A stretch of DNA of 64,000 nt from Acidobacteriota bacterium (lineage in GTDB: Bacteria > Acidobacteriota > Terriglobia > Terriglobales > Acidobacteriaceae), in the NCBI GenBank assembly GCA_021780075.1, contig JAJXZL010000003.1, positions 1 to 64,000 of the forward strand. Reading direction: 5' to 3'. The translations under genes and the position numbers were made by a program. Shown here piece by piece: positions 8,984 through 16,888 of this stretch; positions within the stretch are counted from its first letter, which is position 1; each line of letters opens with the position of its first letter. The notes under the pieces are model-generated. The model was not told the origin of the DNA, searched no databases, and worked only from the letters and a program-made list of their open reading frames with translations.

Positions 8984-10894
8984 TCAGGATCCTTTGCTGG
9001 CCGTAACGTGTGGCGCATCGAAATCACTAAGCGGCCCAATGGGTAAAATCATGCGCAGTGAATTCAGGATCGAGAGAAGGTCAATGACCTCCTGAAGGAG
9101 CGCGCCTCGAAGCGGAGTAAGATATCCAACCGCCGCTGCACCCATGCCTACAAGGCTCAAAGCCATGCCACCGACTGCGCTCGTAAGAGCAATGCTCCGC
9201 ATTCGTCTTCCGATGTGAATTAATTCATCTACGCTTGCAAGTGACGACCGCAGGATGACTGCTCCCGCAGCTTCAGAAGTAATGTCACTGTACACGCCAA
9301 GTGCGACTCCGGCTGTAGCGTTGAGCATGGCGGGAGCGTCATTCATGCCATCGCCAAGATAAAGCGTGGGCTTCTTTGCCGTCATTTCCCGCACAATCTC
9401 AACTTTTTGTTCCGGGCTCTTTCCGCCGTAAAAGTGCGATATTCCCATGCCGGAGGCAAAGAGTGACACTTCTGCAAGGCGATCACCCGACAGCAGAATG
9501 ACCTCATCAATCTGATGTCTAGATCCAAGATGCCTGATGAAGTGTTTGCTGTCATGACGTGGTTGATCCTGCAAGTGAAAAATGCCCGCCAGCTGATCGT
9601 CGATGAGCATCACACATTCCAAGCCTGGTGACAGGGGTGCGAGCTTGCGCTGCAATTCCGGAGTAAGCTTACCGCGCCCTGTCAGCGTTAATGAATGGCC
9701 GTCAATATGTCCCTTGAGCCCCGCGCCAGGAGATTCAGTAACATCATGGGCGTTGCAAAGCTGCAACTGTTCGCGCTCGGCAGCTTCCATAATTGCTGCC
9801 GCAAGAGGATGTTTTGAGTAGCGCTCGAGGCTTGCGGCAAGCCGGAGAATGTATTCCCTGGGCCACTGCCCCAATTCGATAATCTCAGTCACAATGGGCT
9901 TTCCATAGGTCAACGTTCCCGTCTTGTCAACGATCAGGGTTCTGCAAGAGTCGAGCTTTTCGAGGATTGATGGGTCTTTGATAACCATGCCATGTCGAGC
10001 GGCTACAGAGATAGCTCCAATGATGGCAACCGGAATTGCAATCAGCAGAGGGCACGGGGTTGCGATGACAAGAACTGCGAGAAATCTCTCTGACTGGCCA
10101 CTGAAATACCAACTGGCGAGAGCAAGAGTCAGCGCAATGGGCGTGTACCAACTGCCGATTCTGTCGCCAAGCCGACGAATTGTCGGCCGGTTTCTCTCGG
10201 AGGCATTCAGCACCTCAACGATCTTCGCGTAGCGCGAGTCGCTGGCAAGGCGCACTGCTTCGATGGTAAGAACAGCATCGCCATTGATCGCGCCAGAGAG
10301 AACCATTGTTCCCGGAGCCTTTTCTATAAGGAACGGCTCGCCCGTCAGGTAAGACTCATCCATGCCGCCGGAACCATCAACGACCACGCCATCCACCGGG
10401 CAGAGTTCGTGTGGATAAATCATTACCTTATCGCCGATCTCTACCAAGCTGGTTGCAACGTCAACAATGGATCTGTCTGGTTCCACGCGATGAGCGATCT
10501 GGGGCATGCGCTTCGCAAGCGCGCTGAGGACAGAAGAGGCTCTGCGTGTGGCAAATTCTTCCAGCGCCTTTCCGCCGGAGAGCATCAGAATAACAATGAT
10601 CGCGACCCAGTATTGACGCAGAACCAGGGACGTAACGATCGAGAGCACGGCGAGGATATCGACGCTCAGATTTCGCTTCAGGAGTTCGCGAATGAGCTCG
10701 ATGCAAAGAGGAATACCCGATACTGCGATGGCAACGACAAGGACCAGATGTACAAACTGCCTATGATGAAATAGTAGCTGTGCGCTCAATGCCGCCGCGA
10801 TGCCAGCAGCAGCGATGAATGACACCACTACATGCGCGAGATCGCCCCATATCCATCTGGATAAGTTCAACGACTGATTCTTAGCGATATCCAT
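8984..10894 (-). CDS. P1B-type metal-transporting ATPase, TPC subgroup
   Basis: This is a 636-residue P-type ATPase with the actuator motif LTGEP (about 184), the metal-site motif TPCPL in the sixth helix (about 279-283), the phosphorylation site DKTGTLT (Asp about 323), the HP motif (SKHPLAAA) and the GDGMNDAPA hinge. There is no N-terminal heavy-metal-associated domain. The combination of TPC in H6 and QEVID in H8 (about 601-605) corresponds, from memory of the Arguello classification, to subgroup P1B-5, whose studied members move Ni(II)/Fe(II) out of the cell. This differs from CPC copper/zinc pumps. It diverges from the secreted-protein gene at 11384 and shares a 489-bp gap with it. I found no sigma-54 promoter pointing this way. 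The substrate is inference. Confidence 0.92.
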   Translation of the reverse strand: MDIAKNQSLNLSRWIWGDLAHVVVSFIAAAGIAAALSAQLLFHHRQFVHLVLVVAIAVSGIPLCIELIRELLKRNLSVDILAVLSIVTSLVLRQYWVAIIVILMLSGGKALEEFATRRASSVLSALAKRMPQIAHRVEPDRSIVDVATSLVEIGDKVMIYPHELCPVDGVVVDGSGGMDESYLTGEPFLIEKAPGTMVLSGAINGDAVLTIEAVRLASDSRYAKIVEVLNASERNRPTIRRLGDRIGSWYTPIALTLALASWYFSGQSERFLAVLVIATPCPLLIAIPVAIIGAISVAARHGMVIKDPSILEKLDSCRTLIVDKTGTLTYGKPIVTEIIELGQWPREYILRLAASLERYSKHPLAAAIMEAAEREQLQLCNAHDVTESPGAGLKGHIDGHSLTLTGRGKLTPELQRKLAPLSPGLECVMLIDDQLAGIFHLQDQPRHDSKHFIRHLGSRHQIDEVILLSGDRLAEVSLFASGMGISHFYGGKSPEQKVEIVREMTAKKPTLYLGDGMNDAPAMLNATAGVALGVYSDITSEAAGAVILRSSLASVDELIHIGRRMRSIALTSAVGGMALSLVGMGAAAVGYLTPLRGALLQEVIDLLSILNSLRMILPIGPLSDFDAPHVTASKGS

Positions 10895-11216
10895 CCCAAT
10901 CCCTTATTGGGCACTTATCTGCAGAACGATTACGGATTATTTCCATGCCTGAACAGGTAACAATACCTAGCCGCCAACGACGTGCGGGTTTATGCCAGGC
11001 ATTGTAATTTGCAGAAGCATGCCGGATTATAGCGCATCACGCATTTGCTCAGTTTTCATCTTCATGCTGTAGCTACCCAATCCATCGCCGTTAAGGAATG
11101 TGACGGGGTCTGCGCAAGGTTTTTCCGTAACTGAGCGACCCTTCAGTAAAGCTCCCTGAAATTCTGAAGAGGACTGTAGTTTCCCGTGCAGGCAGGATCT
11201 ATATATAGCCATGAGA

Positions 11217-11256
11217 TGTCCCAAGATTCTGACAATTGAGTCAAAGCGTTTTGACA
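11217..11256. promoter_or_regulatory. Tandem 18-bp dyads, probable enhancer for the NtrC-type regulator
   Basis: Two dyads sit 4 bp apart. The first is TGTC-CCAAGATTCT-GACA (11217-11234); the second is AGTC-AAAGCGTTTT-GACA (11239-11256). The same TGTC-N10-GACA pair occurs upstream of the rubrerythrin promoter at 16396-16434. Here the pair ends about 60 bp before the -24 element at 11318, a usual distance for enhancer-binding proteins. The rest of the 489-bp divergent gap (10895-11383) shows no gene: the small minus frame at 11027-11257 overlaps these sites and looks spurious. Confidence 0.7.
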
Positions 11257-11317
11257 TATTCGCAGAGTCTCATAAATCTTGCTATTTGATTTCAATGTCT
11301 TAGGTGGTGGAAATTGG

Positions 11318-11332
11318 TGGCAACCTGATTGC
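11318..11332 (+). promoter_or_regulatory. Sigma-54 (-24/-12) promoter
   Basis: TGGCAA-CCTGA-TTGC matches the RpoN consensus TGGCAC-N5-TTGC at 9 of 10 fixed positions, with the invariant GG and GC at the correct spacing. Transcription would start about 40 bases before the ATG at 11384. The tandem dyads at 11217-11256 lie upstream. Confidence 0.75.
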
Positions 11333-11383
11333 TTCGATGAGGGCACCTATTGCGAGATAGCATCGCAGTACCATGGAGGAACC

Positions 11384-11947
11384 ATGAAAGCTCAATCGAT
11401 TCATCGGACCTTGATGGGCATCGCCGCCATCGCGTTGGTCTTGCTCATCGGATCACCCTACGTGGCGGCACAGAAGGCCGACTCTGAAGAAATATCGAAC
11501 CTTCTGACCCAATCCAAGACGCATGCTGTCCAGGCAGAAGATGACAGCGCTACCCTTGAATCCTTTACACGTTCCGGTCTCGAATGGCGTTCGCATGCCG
11601 CGAAGCTTGATCAGATAAAGACGCATGTGAATGAAATCGGCAAGCTGCTCAAGCAAATGAGCGACCTGAACGCTGAGGGATCGCCGTGGCAGCAGGAAGC
11701 CATCAGGCAGATCGATCCGTTACTGAGGAGTATGGCCGACAACCTGACTTCTACCATCGATCACTTGAATAAGAATCAGAACAAGGTTCACTTGCCCCCT
11801 TACCGTGACTATGTGCATGCGAACTACGAGTTTGCGAGCAGGACCGCCGAAATGATCAAGGACTTTGTCGATTATGACAAGGCGAAGGCTAAAGCGGATG
11901 CTCTCGAGCAGAAGCTGGAATTGCCGGTTTCCGATCAAGGCGACTAG
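11384..11947 (+). CDS. Secreted all-helical protein of unknown function, sigma-54 controlled
   Basis: The start is fixed by GGAGGA four bases before ATG 11384; the longer frame in the ORF track has no such signal. The 187-residue product has a signal peptide (MKAQSIHRTLMGIAAIALVLLIG, cleavage likely after AAQ or VAA, about residue 30). The mature part of about 155 residues is predicted mostly helical, charged, and lacks cysteines. I do not recognise the family, and no catalytic motif is seen. It is monocistronic, preceded by a sigma-54 promoter with an upstream dyad pair and followed by a hairpin at 12025-12060. Its control elements match those of rubrerythrin, which suggests a role in the periplasm during the same stress. 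Confidence 0.85.
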   Translation: MKAQSIHRTLMGIAAIALVLLIGSPYVAAQKADSEEISNLLTQSKTHAVQAEDDSATLESFTRSGLEWRSHAAKLDQIKTHVNEIGKLLKQMSDLNAEGSPWQQEAIRQIDPLLRSMADNLTSTIDHLNKNQNKVHLPPYRDYVHANYEFASRTAEMIKDFVDYDKAKAKADALEQKLELPVSDQGD

Positions 11948-12024
11948 TTGCAGTACAACCGGCTACAGGAACGACGGACCCGACACGATTGCGCTAGGTG
12001 CGTGGCACAAGTGAATCTCCGAGA

Positions 12025-12060
12025 GCGAAAGGGAGTGGATCAGGGTGCACTCCCTTTCGC
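12025..12060 (+). terminator. Strong hairpin, probable terminator of the secreted-protein gene
   Basis: A perfect 13-bp stem (GCGAAAGGGAGTG / CACTCCCTTTCGC) with a 10-nt loop lies 78 bases after the stop at 11947. The following U-tract is weak (TTGATGCGATCTTT). It may end transcription from both sides, since the regulator gene ends leftward at 12239. Confidence 0.6.
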
Positions 12061-12238
12061 TTGATGCGATCTTTCAACCGGGATTGTCGTGACGACGAAG
12101 ACTTGAATATCAATGCTGCCATGTTCTGTTCGTAAGCTGCTGTACGGAGAAGGGAAGCAGCGCGGCATTGCGGCCACCCGATAGAACTGCGCCTTTGCAC
12201 GGTGAGTGTGCTCAAAAATATTCGCTACTTATCTATCT

Positions 12239-13630
12239 CTATTTATTGCCGAGAGCATATTTGGATACTTTGTAACCCAGATCGCTGCGCGACAGGTTCA
12301 GGTGCCTGGCGGCTTCTGCCTGTACGCCTCCGGTCGCCAGGAGTGCTCGCTCGATCAACGCAATTTCAATCTTCCCCAGGACATCCCGGAGGTCGAGATG
12401 CTGAGGCAGCCGTTGCGCAAGCTGTCCGGCGCTCAGCTCTGTTTCACCTGTAGATCCGCTTGCCGGCGAGGCGTTCAAAGGAAAATCTTCGGGTTGCAGT
12501 TCGGCTTGTTGTCCGAGGATATGAGCGCGTTCCAGAAGATTGCGCAGTTCCCTGATGTTGCCGGGAAAACTATATTGACTCAGCTTGGTAATCGCTGCCT
12601 GGCTCAATGGCCGCTGAGCCACCTTCATCTCCTGAGCGATTCTCGCAGACAGAATATTGCAGAGTCCTGGTATATCTTCTCTTCTTTCGCGCAGCGGCGG
12701 CAGGTGGATGGGCAACACTGCCAGCCGGTAATACAAGTCCTCCCGGAACAGCCCTTCCTGCACTCGCTCCTTAAGATTGCGGTGCGTGGCGGCCAGGACC
12801 CGAACATTGACGTGACGGAGTTTTGCAGAGCCCACGCGCTGAATTTCTCCATCGGCCAAAAACCTAAGCAATTTCGCTTGTGCTGCAGGAGATAGTTCCG
12901 CTGCTTCATCTAGAAAAAGCGTGCCTTCGTGCGCAGCCTCAAACAGCCCGGATTTCATCTTATCCGCGCCGGTGAAGGAGCCGCGCTCATGGCCGAACAG
13001 TTCACTCTCGATCAGCGATTCGGCCACGGCGGCGCAGTTGATGGCGACAAATGACTGTTGTGCCCTAGGGCTGTTCTGGTGGATGGCTCGTGCAACGAGT
13101 TCTTTGCCGGTCCCGGTCTCACCCGTAATCAGGACTGTCGTGTCTTTCGGTGCAACGCGGGCAATGGTCTCTCGAATGGCTCGAATGTTTGCGCACTCGC
13201 CGAAGATCTCATCCGGGCCTTTCAATTTCAGCACAGCAGATTTGAGCACGGCGTTTTCTCGCAATAGCGCAGTGCGCTCGCACGCTCGTCTTACCGCTGC
13301 CTTTACTGCATCCGGTACAAATGGCTTAGTCAAAAAGTCGAAGGCGCCATCCCGCATACTTGCAACCGCGAGTTCCAGCGTACCCACAGCGGTCAGAAAG
13401 ATAACCGAGGCTGTCGGATCGTCCTGCCGCACCGCATGCAGAACGTCGAGCCCGCTGCCGTCACCCATTTTTTGATCCGTGATGACAACATCGAAATCTT
13501 CATGGGTCAATATGGAGATGGCGCTCAAGACGCCCGATGCCTCGACGACCACATGAGAATCCATTTGCAGGTTGGTCGAAAGGATGCGTCGCATGTTTGG
13601 TTCATCATCGACGATCAGCACTTTGCCCAT
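12239..13630 (-). CDS. NtrC-family sigma-54-dependent response regulator
   Basis: The 463-residue protein has a receiver domain with an intact acidic pocket (D8-D9), phospho-acceptor Asp52 (ITDQKMGDG) and Lys102. A sigma-54-interacting AAA+ domain follows with Walker A (GETGTGKE, about 170-177), then a Fis-type HTH at the C-terminus (VQAEAARHLNLSRSDLGYKV). The sigma-54 contact loop reads GSFTGA (about 217-222) instead of the usual GAFTGA, a substitution that may alter sigma-54 engagement. It sits 22 bases after the histidine kinase in the same leftward string. Being the only complete activator of this class in the window, it probably binds the TGTC-N10-GACA dyads beside the two sigma-54 promoters. 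This link is inference. Confidence 0.95.
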   Translation of the reverse strand: MGKVLIVDDEPNMRRILSTNLQMDSHVVVEASGVLSAISILTHEDFDVVITDQKMGDGSGLDVLHAVRQDDPTASVIFLTAVGTLELAVASMRDGAFDFLTKPFVPDAVKAAVRRACERTALLRENAVLKSAVLKLKGPDEIFGECANIRAIRETIARVAPKDTTVLITGETGTGKELVARAIHQNSPRAQQSFVAINCAAVAESLIESELFGHERGSFTGADKMKSGLFEAAHEGTLFLDEAAELSPAAQAKLLRFLADGEIQRVGSAKLRHVNVRVLAATHRNLKERVQEGLFREDLYYRLAVLPIHLPPLRERREDIPGLCNILSARIAQEMKVAQRPLSQAAITKLSQYSFPGNIRELRNLLERAHILGQQAELQPEDFPLNASPASGSTGETELSAGQLAQRLPQHLDLRDVLGKIEIALIERALLATGGVQAEAARHLNLSRSDLGYKVSKYALGNK

Positions 13631-13652
13631 GTGCCACTCCTTCTTTCATTTC

Positions 13653-14990
13653 TCACGACAGTGGGGCAGAAAGCGTTATGGAGAAGACCACGCGGCCCTC
13701 TTCGTTGCAACTAACCCAAAGATCTCCACCGTGTGCCTGTGCAATGCGGCGTGCGATTGCAAGTCCAAGGCCAGTGCCATTCGGCTTTGTACTATAGAAC
13801 GGTTCAAAAATGTGGGGCAGATCAGCATCGGAAATAGGCCTGCCGCTATTCGCGATGTTGATCTGCACGAACGGGCCTGAGCGAGCAGCGTCCATTGAGA
13901 CCAGCCCCGAAGCGCTTGTAGCCTCAATGCCATTCAGCACCAGATTGAGCAGTGCCCCTTGCACCTGCGCAGAATCAGCTTCGATCTGGATCGGCTCCGT
14001 CGGTAAAAGAACAACTTCGACGGACCTGCTTTCTGCGTGAGCTTTCACCACATCGGCGGTATATAAAAGCAGATCTCTCAACTGAATGGGGGTTCGCTGC
14101 GGGGCTGATGGGCGCGCATAATTCAGAAACTCCGATGTCAGACGTGCGAGTCTCTCCGCCTCTTTCGTCGCGATTTGCAGCATCTCCTCACGATCCCGAG
14201 GTCCCACGTCGGGGTTTGAAGCAGTGGCAAGAGAGCTGGAAATCATGGCGACAGGGTTGCGAATTTCATGAGCGATGTTTCCAGCGAGCCTGCCGACTGC
14301 CGCGAGCTTTTCTTCAACTATAAGTTGTTCCCGTGTTGCCTCAAGCGTAGCCATGTTCTCGGTGAGCCTGGCCTGTTGTCGCTTGAGCTGCGTCACCAGA
14401 AACCAAACAATAAATCCCATCAGGCTGAAGATGACTGAAATCATTCCAGCTTCAAGGTATTCAGAGGCCAGTGCCGGGGGATGCATCTGAAAGTAGTGGT
14501 GCATCCAGAAGAAGATCACTGCGATTGCGCCCGCGATCGTAAAGGTGGTAGGAACCAGCCCGAAATTATACGCCGCTTGAAGAATCGGAATGGCCAGCAA
14601 CACGAAGTAGGGGGCATCATCCCGGTCTGTAAGGAATATAAGTATGATCGCCAGGAGGAACATTTCAGCGATGGAAAGCACCGTTTCAAAGCGGAAGGTT
14701 CTCTCTGTGATTCCCCCAGTCCGCCCCTGCAGCCAGACGAGTTCCAAGACTTTTAGTGAGAAGCTGAGCCCGAGGAGTGCGACTACCCAGATAGAAGGCG
14801 TGCCCAGCAACGAAGCAAAGATTGTGTGAAGCAGGAGGAGCACTGCGATTACAAAAAGCGTGAGAACGCAGAACGCAGTCTGCTGTTTCTTAAACGATTC
14901 CTGCTCCAACAACTTACGCGAAGGGAGATTCACCGTCATCATGCCGTGCACAGTACCCTTCCAAGAGCCTGCTTCCAATACATCATCCAC
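13653..14990 (-). CDS. Membrane sensor histidine kinase, NtrB/AtoS-like
   Basis: The N-terminal half holds about six hydrophobic segments (residues about 35-210) with almost no extramembrane sensor, so the signal is probably read in or at the membrane. Then follow a short coiled coil, the H-box (NIAHEIRNPVAMI, phospho-His), the N-box (LNGIEA) and the G2 box (GTGLGLAIARR). It should phosphorylate the regulator encoded 22 bases downstream. The ORF-track start is a GTG two bases after the DUF2231 stop codon, suggesting translational coupling. An ATG about 17 codons in is an alternative. It is likely transcribed from the rubrerythrin sigma-54 promoter or an internal one. Confidence 0.93.
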   Translation of the reverse strand: MDDVLEAGSWKGTVHGMMTVNLPSRKLLEQESFKKQQTAFCVLTLFVIAVLLLLHTIFASLLGTPSIWVVALLGLSFSLKVLELVWLQGRTGGITERTFRFETVLSIAEMFLLAIILIFLTDRDDAPYFVLLAIPILQAAYNFGLVPTTFTIAGAIAVIFFWMHHYFQMHPPALASEYLEAGMISVIFSLMGFIVWFLVTQLKRQQARLTENMATLEATREQLIVEEKLAAVGRLAGNIAHEIRNPVAMISSSLATASNPDVGPRDREEMLQIATKEAERLARLTSEFLNYARPSAPQRTPIQLRDLLLYTADVVKAHAESRSVEVVLLPTEPIQIEADSAQVQGALLNLVLNGIEATSASGLVSMDAARSGPFVQINIANSGRPISDADLPHIFEPFYSTKPNGTGLGLAIARRIAQAHGGDLWVSCNEEGRVVFSITLSAPLS

Positions 14991-14992
14991 GT

Positions 14993-15553
14993 CTAATCCC
15001 TATTGTCTTCCTTGGCGCTTGCGGCTGCAATGGGGGCGGGTTCGGGGTGACTTCCCGCATCAGGAGCTATCGCATGCACGCCAAATTCATGGACCAGCCT
15101 GCCACCCTGATGCGAAGCGTTCACCAGGAACATGATGCCAACCGAATACAACACCAGGTATGCAAGAGGCAGTACCGTGGAAAAGATGCGGGTCTCCTGC
15201 CGGCGCAGTATGCGGGGCAGAAAAAACATGGCAATCAGGATAGTCAAGAGTCCGGAGAAGATAAGCTTGGTTTCTGAGGCGAGATCCTCGTGGGAAGCCA
15301 GCACTGAGTCAACTGGCCCGCCTCGCTCAGCTAACTCTCCGGCCGCCCTACCCGTTGACGCGGCGACGAACAGGCTTGCGGTTCCAAGCACGAGCACGAT
15401 CAAAGCAGCGATCAGGAATGGCCGCCCTTTAGGGGGCGCAAGGGCAGCGCTGATTCCGATGAAGATCGGGCTCAGAAAGAGCAGCGCTATTGGAAAGTGA
15501 ACAATCAGCGGGTGCAGTGAGTCCCAGGTTGGCATTGGCGGTAGTTCAAACAT
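14993..15553 (-). CDS. DUF2231-type four-helix membrane protein
   Basis: The 186-residue protein begins with the DUF2231-like motif LHPLIVHFPIALLF and has about four hydrophobic helices, with a His/Glu-containing loop (SHEDLASETK) and a His-Glu-His-rich C-terminal tail. Family members are often found near cytochromes and redox proteins; the conserved histidines suggest heme or metal contact, but no activity is established. The stop is two bases from the kinase start, so the pair is coupled, and it may be an accessory sensor for the kinase. It follows rubrerythrin by 67 bases containing a hairpin. Confidence 0.8.
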   Translation of the reverse strand: MFELPPMPTWDSLHPLIVHFPIALLFLSPIFIGISAALAPPKGRPFLIAALIVLVLGTASLFVAASTGRAAGELAERGGPVDSVLASHEDLASETKLIFSGLLTILIAMFFLPRILRRQETRIFSTVLPLAYLVLYSVGIMFLVNASHQGGRLVHEFGVHAIAPDAGSHPEPAPIAAASAKEDNRD

Positions 15554-15579
15554 GTTGCCCCTCCTGATTTAAGCTAACC

Positions 15580-15611
15580 AAGGCCCGCCGGCAGAAACTG
15601 CCAGCGGACCC
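15580..15611 (-). terminator. Intercistronic hairpin between rubrerythrin and DUF2231
   Basis: On the minus strand CCGCTGGCA pairs with TGCCGGCGG (one G-U pair) around a 5-nt loop. AAGGG/CCTT extends it imperfectly. No U-run follows, so it is more likely an attenuator or RNA-processing/stability hairpin that lowers expression of the downstream signalling genes relative to rubrerythrin. Confidence 0.45.
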
Positions 15612-15620
15612 TTGTTAAGT

Positions 15621-16253
15621 TCATGCGACCTTTTCGAATTTTTCCTTGGGCGTGAAGCATGAAGGACACTTCTCCTGGGGCAGAGTGCGCGCAGTGAAAC
15701 CGCAGGTCGGGCAAACATAGAACGCCTCATTCTTGCTGCCCTTGAGTTGATCAAGTGAGTTGAGCGCCTCGGAGTACAGCTTCGCGTGCTCCGCCTCAGC
15801 GGTCTTTGCGAGGTTAAAGGTCCTGATTGCATCTATATTTCTGTCGAGTCTCGCCTTTTTGAGGAAGTCGGGATACATGACGTCGCGCTCGTAGGTCTCT
15901 CCCTTGATCGCAGCCTGCAGGTTTTCCCGCGTTGATTGCACGTTCGGAGTGTCGATCTTTGCCTGAGGAACTCCGCCCATTTTCTTAATGACTACGGCGT
16001 GGTTGGATGCATGGACTTCTTCCGCCCGGGCAGCCGCACGGAACAGGCTCGCCGCCTGGCCGTAACCTTCGGCATCGGCTTTTTGAGCAAAGGCAAGGTA
16101 GCGCGCATGAGCGTTGCTCTCGCCGTTGAATGCCGCTTGCAGATTGTCGAGGGTGGTAGGGGCCGCTTGAGCAATTTTGGGGGATGCCAGGATAGCCAGT
16201 AGAGCAATCGCGGCCACAGACGTGCCAACAAACAAGGATTTGATTTGAAACAT
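15621..16253 (-). CDS. Exported rubrerythrin
   Basis: Rubrerythrins reduce hydrogen peroxide at a diiron centre, with electrons from a rubredoxin-like domain. The protein has a ferritin-like four-helix domain with the expected Glu/His ligands (EEVHASNH, ETYERDV, EAEHAKLY) and a C-terminal rubredoxin-type Fe site with two CxxC pairs (YVCPTCG, CPSCF). Its unusual point is a clear signal peptide (MFQIKSLFVGTSVAAIALLAIL...AQA) when the start is placed at ATG 16253, which has GAAAGGA upstream. Most rubrerythrins are cytoplasmic. A sigma-54 promoter lies about 55 bases upstream, with tandem regulator dyads beyond it. It heads the string rubrerythrin-DUF2231-kinase-regulator. Confidence 0.93.
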   Translation of the reverse strand: MFQIKSLFVGTSVAAIALLAILASPKIAQAAPTTLDNLQAAFNGESNAHARYLAFAQKADAEGYGQAASLFRAAARAEEVHASNHAVVIKKMGGVPQAKIDTPNVQSTRENLQAAIKGETYERDVMYPDFLKKARLDRNIDAIRTFNLAKTAEAEHAKLYSEALNSLDQLKGSKNEAFYVCPTCGFTARTLPQEKCPSCFTPKEKFEKVA

Positions 16254-16308
16254 TGCGTTTCCTTTCTTGCACGGCTTAATCGGAGACCGCGCTTCTGTTA
16301 GCACTGGT

Positions 16309-16323
16309 GCAAATGGCCAGCCA
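16309..16323 (-). promoter_or_regulatory. Sigma-54 (-24/-12) promoter of the rubrerythrin gene
   Basis: On the minus strand TGGCTG-GCCAT-TTGC (followed by A) matches TGGCAC-N5-TTGC, with the invariant GG and GC spaced exactly as in the promoter at 11318. It lies 56 bases upstream of the rubrerythrin ATG. Confidence 0.7.
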
Positions 16324-16395
16324 TTGTAGAGAACAGATTAAGATATTGAAAATGAATGACTAAGAACATGGTTTGCATCTTTAATCTGCTGCTTT

Positions 16396-16434
16396 TGTCA
16401 AAATTTTGCGACAGAATGTCAGAATATTCGGACA
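16396..16434. promoter_or_regulatory. Tandem 18-bp dyads upstream of the rubrerythrin promoter
   Basis: TGTC-AAAATTTTGC-GACA (16396-16413) and TGTC-AGAATATTCG-GACA (16417-16434) are separated by 3 bp. The second is almost a perfect palindrome around GAATATTC. Both match the pair at 11217-11256 (shared form TGTC-N2-AA-N2-TT-N2-GACA). They end 73 bp from the -24 element at 16323, a typical position for an enhancer-binding regulator. Confidence 0.75.
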
Positions 16435-16888
16435 CATCAGACAAAAGCTGTATCTGCTGAGGTCTCCCAGAGACTGCAGTTCGACGGTTCTACCGACTGC
16501 GCCAGATTCAGGGGATCGGGTTTAAGCACTGAGCTAAAGCAGGGAAGATGCAGACCGGTCGCCGACCAGTATTCAGACAATTCAGTAGCCGGCATTTGAG
16601 CAGCTTAACGCTATTTCCATGGACACAGATTGAGATGGATGCCAACAGAGACACGCACCCAGCTTAGTGAACCCGGTGGGGGCCCATTTCGATCGGCGGC
16701 ATGTGCGGGGGAAGAAAGATCTGGCTTGTGAAGCTCGGGATCACTCCAATGCCGACGAGTGCCGTGAAGCGTAGTACTCGGCAGAGCTATCACGTCCGAT
16801 AACAGATATTCTGTATACCAGATGACCGGGATACTGTTGCCTGCCCCAAGATCTGGCCCAATATGGGCACCTGAGCCGGCGTAGTTCC
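16435..16888. other. Intergenic region upstream of the enhancer, no gene seen
   Basis: 454 bases hold no convincing gene. On the minus strand 16470-16510 resembles a tRNA D-arm (GGCGCAGTCGGTAG), but the D stem has two mismatches and no acceptor or anticodon stem can be built, so at most it is a degraded tRNA scrap. The small minus frame at 16611-16793 has no ribosome binding site. Confidence 0.4.

Noticed and set aside
10895-11216. Search for a sigma-54 promoter driving the metal ATPase
   Set aside because: Several near matches exist but all have GG-GC spacing off by one base, which abolishes the promoter class.
16465-16515. tRNA-like D-arm on the minus strand (GGCGCAGTCGGTAG)
   Set aside because: Two D-stem mismatches, no anticodon stem and no matching acceptor or T arm within 80 bases. 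Best treated as coincidence or a scrap.
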